Virus record (IMG/VR): IMGVR_UViG_3300024062_000033
Coordinates: 1 to 33,484 of that record
Source: a virus
DNA: 33,484 bases
Direction: 5' to 3' (one strand)
A program made the translations under genes and the position numbers. The notes beneath the pieces are model-generated. The model did not search any database, was not told where the DNA came from, and was given only the letters and a program-made list of their open reading frames with translations. Below, in pieces: positions 30,556 to 33,484 of this stretch (its first letter is position 1; each line of letters begins with the position of its first letter).

Positions 30556-31385
30556 TTACTGATATAGATAATAGTAGTGATGTTTTTTTAAGCACAAACA
30601 CAAAGACTAGATATGTGGATTTCCCCAATCAAATATCATGTGGAGAAAATTATCCGACATTTGGTGAATGCACCAATTGTGCACCATATTCGCATCCGTT
30701 TGAAAGCAATAGCATCTTACCTATTCAATTTGCATTAGGCAACTATAACTTTTCTGATGTAACTATTGCAAAGGTGCAAATAATAGATAGAAGTGGTACC
30801 ATAATAAAAGAAGCAGACTACATTGCAATAACAAATAACATTGATATAGTCAGCAATACCTGGTCTGAAGTAAATGGATTGCGTTTGTCGGTTACATTTA
30901 GGCCAAGTAACTTTACCGATCAAGTTTTTTATGTTCGTGGAGTATTCCAAATTGATGGTGTGGATTTAGAGTTTACATCACAAGCCTATTGCAGACAAAG
31001 GTGTGAAGATTTATTGAAGATCAGCAGTCAATATAGAGATGGTGCAATTGATTGTCTAGGCGCATACTATGATGGCACATACGAGAATAATATCTACTTA
31101 AATACTGATATAGAGTTAAGTGAGTTTGAGATGAATGATGTTGCCTACAATAGTCAAGGACAAAAAACATACTCAAAGAATTGGGATGCATACACAATCA
31201 AAGCAGTATTAAATGAAACGGCAGCCAAGCATCTTAAATCAGTATTGCAAGGAACAAACATTCTTGTGAATGGCAAAAGTTATTTTAACACATCATTGTT
31301 TGAGAAAGGCAATACAAGTAGTGGTCTTTGGATGGTAGAAGTCACCTTGTATAGACAATGTGAAAGCGACATAAAGAGATGCTAA
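30543..31385 (+). CDS. putative tail-tip structural protein, Cys-rich
   Basis: 280 residues with nine or more cysteines, including CTNCAPYSHPF near residue 40 and YCRQRCEDLL near 152, spaced as if to bind metal or to form disulfides. The body is beta-rich. It closes the tail operon and is followed by a -7 box. No family recognised. Confidence 0.5.
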   Translation: MLQVVTDIDNSSDVFLSTNTKTRYVDFPNQISCGENYPTFGECTNCAPYSHPFESNSILPIQFALGNYNFSDVTIAKVQIIDRSGTIIKEADYIAITNNIDIVSNTWSEVNGLRLSVTFRPSNFTDQVFYVRGVFQIDGVDLEFTSQAYCRQRCEDLLKISSQYRDGAIDCLGAYYDGTYENNIYLNTDIELSEFEMNDVAYNSQGQKTYSKNWDAYTIKAVLNETAAKHLKSVLQGTNILVNGKSYFNTSLFEKGNTSSGLWMVEVTLYRQCESDIKRC

Positions 31386-31401
31386 AAAGCGCATTAATAA
31401 T

Positions 31402-31414
31402 TTGTTTATCTTTG
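31402..31414 (+). promoter_or_regulatory. TATCTTTG -7 box before the major tail gene block
   Basis: TATCTTTG at 31407-31414 within TTGTTTATCTTTG, the same 13-mer as at 12976-12988. No -33 TTG at 19 nt. It would start a transcript for the 31430 gene and the probable major tail gene. Confidence 0.5.
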
Positions 31415-31429
31415 TAGAAATTGACAAGT

Positions 31430-31594
31430 ATGAAAGTATATGATACATGGCACAATGGAAAAGAAGTGGTAAAAACCAAAGAGCAATTCGAAGTGGCCAA
31501 CAAACTTTATCCAGATAGATTTGTGAAGTCAAAGCCAAATAACGAATTACCGAAAAAGAAAAAAGAAAATAAAGAAGCCGAGCAAGGCGAATAA
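31430..31594 (+). CDS. small lysine-rich protein before the major tail gene
   Basis: A 54-codon frame (ATG 31430, TAA 31592-31594). It reads YDTWHNGKEVVKTKEQFEVA then YPDRFVKSKP and a Lys/Glu tail (PKKKKENKEAEQGE). It resembles the small basic gene at 2874 in size, position before a virion gene, and a [N/Y]PD[K/R][W/F] core followed by a Lys tail. Function unknown. Confidence 0.5.
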   Translation: MKVYDTWHNGKEVVKTKEQFEVANKLYPDRFVKSKPNNELPKKKKENKEAEQGE

Positions 31595-31599
31595 AAACA

Positions 31600-31643
31600 T
31601 AGTGCTAACCCAAAATTAATTTTTTTTTATAATTTAAAATTTA
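31600..31643 (+). promoter_or_regulatory. 5' leader of the major tail gene: complement of the capsid 3'UTR and shared A/T motif
   Basis: TGCTAACCCAAAATTAA (31603-31619) is the exact complement of 4989-5005. A T-run follows, then ATTTAAAATTTA (31632-31643), the same 12-mer 5 nt before ATG as at the capsid gene. Base-pairing by a capsid 3'UTR RNA would end ~30 nt before the start codon, so it could alter leader folding or stability more than block the start itself. Confidence 0.45.
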
Positions 31644-31648
31644 TCAAA

Positions 31649-32227
31649 ATGGCATTATGTGCAGCAAGTTGTGCAGTTAGCGTTCCAAGTTTCCCAAACG
31701 CTGGTTGTGAAATCGAAACAAGAAAGGCTGGGATTCAATATTTAGGACTAATCAAATGTGATTATGTTTTTGCAGACATTACCGATCCAACTGAATGGGC
31801 ATCGGCAGTAGCTGCTGACAATGTACACATCACTACTGAAGGTATTGGTGCTAAACCAGAAACTACAAAGGTAAGCATGAAACTTTCTTCATGCCGACCA
31901 GAGCAGAAAGTTGGTGAAACACACACGATTACTTTCAGAACTTATGGTGTTGATACGGCTGCCGATACTGATTTCGCAGTTCATAACAATGCAAAAAACA
32001 ATTTAGGTGCATACCGATTGTTTTACATCGGTTGTGATGGTTTATTTTATGTTCATCCAGAGTACGCTACAGAAAGCGCTGGATTTCAAGTGTCAGAAAA
32101 CAAGTGGGATTACATTATGAATGAAGATTCTAATGAACCAGCGTTTTATGACATTGAAGTTTCTTTTGATTACATCGGCATTGTAGGTGGAATTGCCTTG
32201 CCAGGTGTTATGGAAGAATTAGCATAA
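31649..32227 (+). CDS. probable major tail protein
   Basis: 192 residues with seven cysteines and a beta-rich body (VHITTEGIGAKPETTKVSMK; ETHTITFRTYGVD), ending in FYDIEVSFDYIGIVGG, all in the style of tail-tube subunits. Own promoter box and A/T-rich leader suggest high expression. The start CAASCAV resembles the capsid start. It is placed after the baseplate-type genes and before the portal, which is unusual for a tube gene, so a minor virion role cannot be excluded. Confidence 0.55.
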   Translation: MALCAASCAVSVPSFPNAGCEIETRKAGIQYLGLIKCDYVFADITDPTEWASAVAADNVHITTEGIGAKPETTKVSMKLSSCRPEQKVGETHTITFRTYGVDTAADTDFAVHNNAKNNLGAYRLFYIGCDGLFYVHPEYATESAGFQVSENKWDYIMNEDSNEPAFYDIEVSFDYIGIVGGIALPGVMEELA

Positions 32228-32250
32228 TTTAGAGCATTACAACAAGCATA

Positions 32251-33484
32251 ATGGATTATATTTTTGATAAAGTAGATAGTATTGCTGGCCTTATTCCCAT
32301 TAAACAATGGGAAAAGGCTAGTGATAAGATCTTATTGCACACAAGAGGCAAAGGTCTTAAAGAGTTATTGCATAAGTATAGACCAAATGAGCCGAAAGAT
32401 ATTACCGAATATAGAGCAAACAACAGTTATTTATACACTAGAGATAGTTTCATAAAGGCTATTGATGCGTTCAAAAAATCCGTAAATTCAGTTGGTTTAT
32501 CTTATGATGTGCAAGAAGAACTAGAAGATGTACTAGCAAATAAGCGCATTAATACTACATTAGGCACTTATTCATTGGTGCAATATCTCATATCTATTTT
32601 TCAAGAGATGGTAGAATATCCAAATGCACATTTGGTGTGGTTACCAGTTAATCCGAATTTAAATGCAGAGTATTATCCACCTAACCATCCGATGGGAGTG
32701 GACAATTTCAATGTTCAGTTAGACTTTGAGCCATTTATTGCAAAGAATGTAGTTTACTTTGATTCAAACACAGCAGTTTGGGTACATGGCAAATGGAAGT
32801 TTAAGCATGGTGGAAAGTGGCAAAGTGCGAAGTATTACATGGGAGTTGATCCAAGTGGATATTATCGGCACATTCCAGTTGGGTATGTTAATGGCAAATT
32901 AAAGTATGTCACCGAAGAATACTTTGTGCCAGATAACGGATTTGGAGAAAGGCCAACAAGACCATTAGGTGGTGATTTGTCATCCGTAGAAGTAATGGGT
33001 GAAGATTTGCAATACTTTGAAAGTTACCTGGCGAATGCTGCCGAATATGGCAAAGATTTCCTATCATCTTATTCCGATGCCAAAGCAGTACAAATCAAGA
33101 ATGCTTATCCGTTAAGAGTATTCAATGAATCAATTTGTGGAAGTTGTAATGGTCAAGGCTATCGAACAATAAAAGGTGAAGATACAGCTTGTATGGATTG
33201 CAATGGTAGTGGCAAAATGTTCACTACATCACCATACGGAGATATTCAAAGAAAGCCAAGTGGAAGAAGAGATGACAATGGCAAATCTGTTCCATTTGTA
33301 GAGTATTACTCAAGTGGATCAGACATCATTGAGTTCAACATGAATCATTGTTTCAATACTTTATTGCCGAAAGTAGATGATGCATTGTGTTTGAATTATG
33401 TAAGAACAGCGCAAAGTGGCACAGCTAAAGAAGAAGATAAAGAAAGCTACTATGCATTAATGGAGAAAATAGTGAATAACTATA
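32251..33484 (+). CDS. portal-like protein, truncated by the window edge
   Basis: 411 codons from ATG 32251, open to the window end. Residues 296-321 form a DnaJ-like zinc knuckle (CGSCNGQG and, 18 residues on, CMDCNGSG). The following region SDIIEFNMNHCFNTLL, then YVRTAQSGTAKEEDKESYYA, fits the 'QSG-x-AKE-x-D' helix seen in portal proteins. The N-terminal half (VWVHGKWKFKHGGKWQSAKY) is beta-rich. A portal would be the vertex for packaging and tail attachment. The identification is moderate; size cannot be judged as the C-terminus is missing. Confidence 0.55.
   Translation, partial: MDYIFDKVDSIAGLIPIKQWEKASDKILLHTRGKGLKELLHKYRPNEPKDITEYRANNSYLYTRDSFIKAIDAFKKSVNSVGLSYDVQEELEDVLANKRINTTLGTYSLVQYLISIFQEMVEYPNAHLVWLPVNPNLNAEYYPPNHPMGVDNFNVQLDFEPFIAKNVVYFDSNTAVWVHGKWKFKHGGKWQSAKYYMGVDPSGYYRHIPVGYVNGKLKYVTEEYFVPDNGFGERPTRPLGGDLSSVEVMGEDLQYFESYLANAAEYGKDFLSSYSDAKAVQIKNAYPLRVFNESICGSCNGQGYRTIKGEDTACMDCNGSGKMFTTSPYGDIQRKPSGRRDDNGKSVPFVEYYSSGSDIIEFNMNHCFNTLLPKVDDALCLNYVRTAQSGTAKEEDKESYYALMEKIVNNY

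Noticed and set aside
1-33484. tRNA genes or tmRNA
   Set aside because: No cloverleaf or CCA-ended segment was noticed by eye in the intergenic gaps; tRNAscan-SE would settle it.

Overview
The window is a strictly unidirectional (+ strand), gene-dense, AT-rich stretch of a tailed bacteriophage genome (siphovirus-like: tape measure, tail chaperones, no contractile-sheath gene recognised). The host is most likely a member of the Bacteroidota. Two promoters match the TTG-N19-TAnnTTTG pattern of that phylum, and at least four more TAnnTTTG boxes are present. Many starts follow an A-rich leader (AAAACAAAACA-ATG) rather than a Shine-Dalgarno. Several virion proteins also carry motifs I associate with Bacteroidota prophages. 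Taxonomy is inferred; no database was searched. No integrase, tRNA or CRISPR array was found.

Layout. (1) 1-5.0 kb: neck/adaptor-like and structural genes, a fibre/adhesin with a C-terminal Lcl/DUF1566-like domain, a small membrane protein, a scaffold-like protein and the probable major capsid protein, closed by a strong terminator. (2) 5.0-8.9 kb: a secreted fibre-like protein, two holin-like membrane proteins, an amidase endolysin, a metallophosphoesterase and a signal-peptide protein, closed by a terminator region. (3) 9.1-21.1 kb: early/replication region. A consensus promoter leads into small genes, an XRE-type regulator, a Rad52-like annealing protein and a YqaJ/RecB-like exonuclease. 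An initiator-like gene with an internal iteron origin follows, then a DnaC-like helicase loader, a C5-cytosine methyltransferase, a DnaA-domain-IV protein, an ImmA-like metallopeptidase, two adenine/N4-type methyltransferases, NinG, a PD-(D/E)XK nuclease and an SSB-like protein. (4) 21.1-23.4 kb: a GIY-YIG/T5orf172-type nuclease whose N-terminus copies that of the neighbouring small terminase, then the small and large terminases. (5) 23.4-32.2 kb: tail chaperone with a probable -1 frameshift, tape measure, three large tail/baseplate proteins and the probable major tail protein. (6) 32.25 kb to the end: a portal-like protein, cut by the window edge. The portal lies after the tail genes, which is unusual. 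If the map is circular, the end joins back to the head genes at the start.

How it works together. The recombination set (annealing protein, exonuclease, SSB, NinG) plus initiator, helicase loader and origin form a self-contained replication/recombination module. Three orphan methyltransferases probably mask the DNA from host restriction. The methyltransferase area bears a recombination scar: the last codons of the preceding gene recur, with only synonymous changes, after the first adenine methyltransferase.

Most interesting signals: a 17-nt perfect complement (20 with wobbles) between the capsid 3'UTR and the 5' leader of the major tail gene; 11-bp-phased iterons inside the initiator gene; a two-stem RNA candidate just upstream of it; the terminase-N-terminus/GIY-YIG fusion; and the methyltransferase insertion scar.
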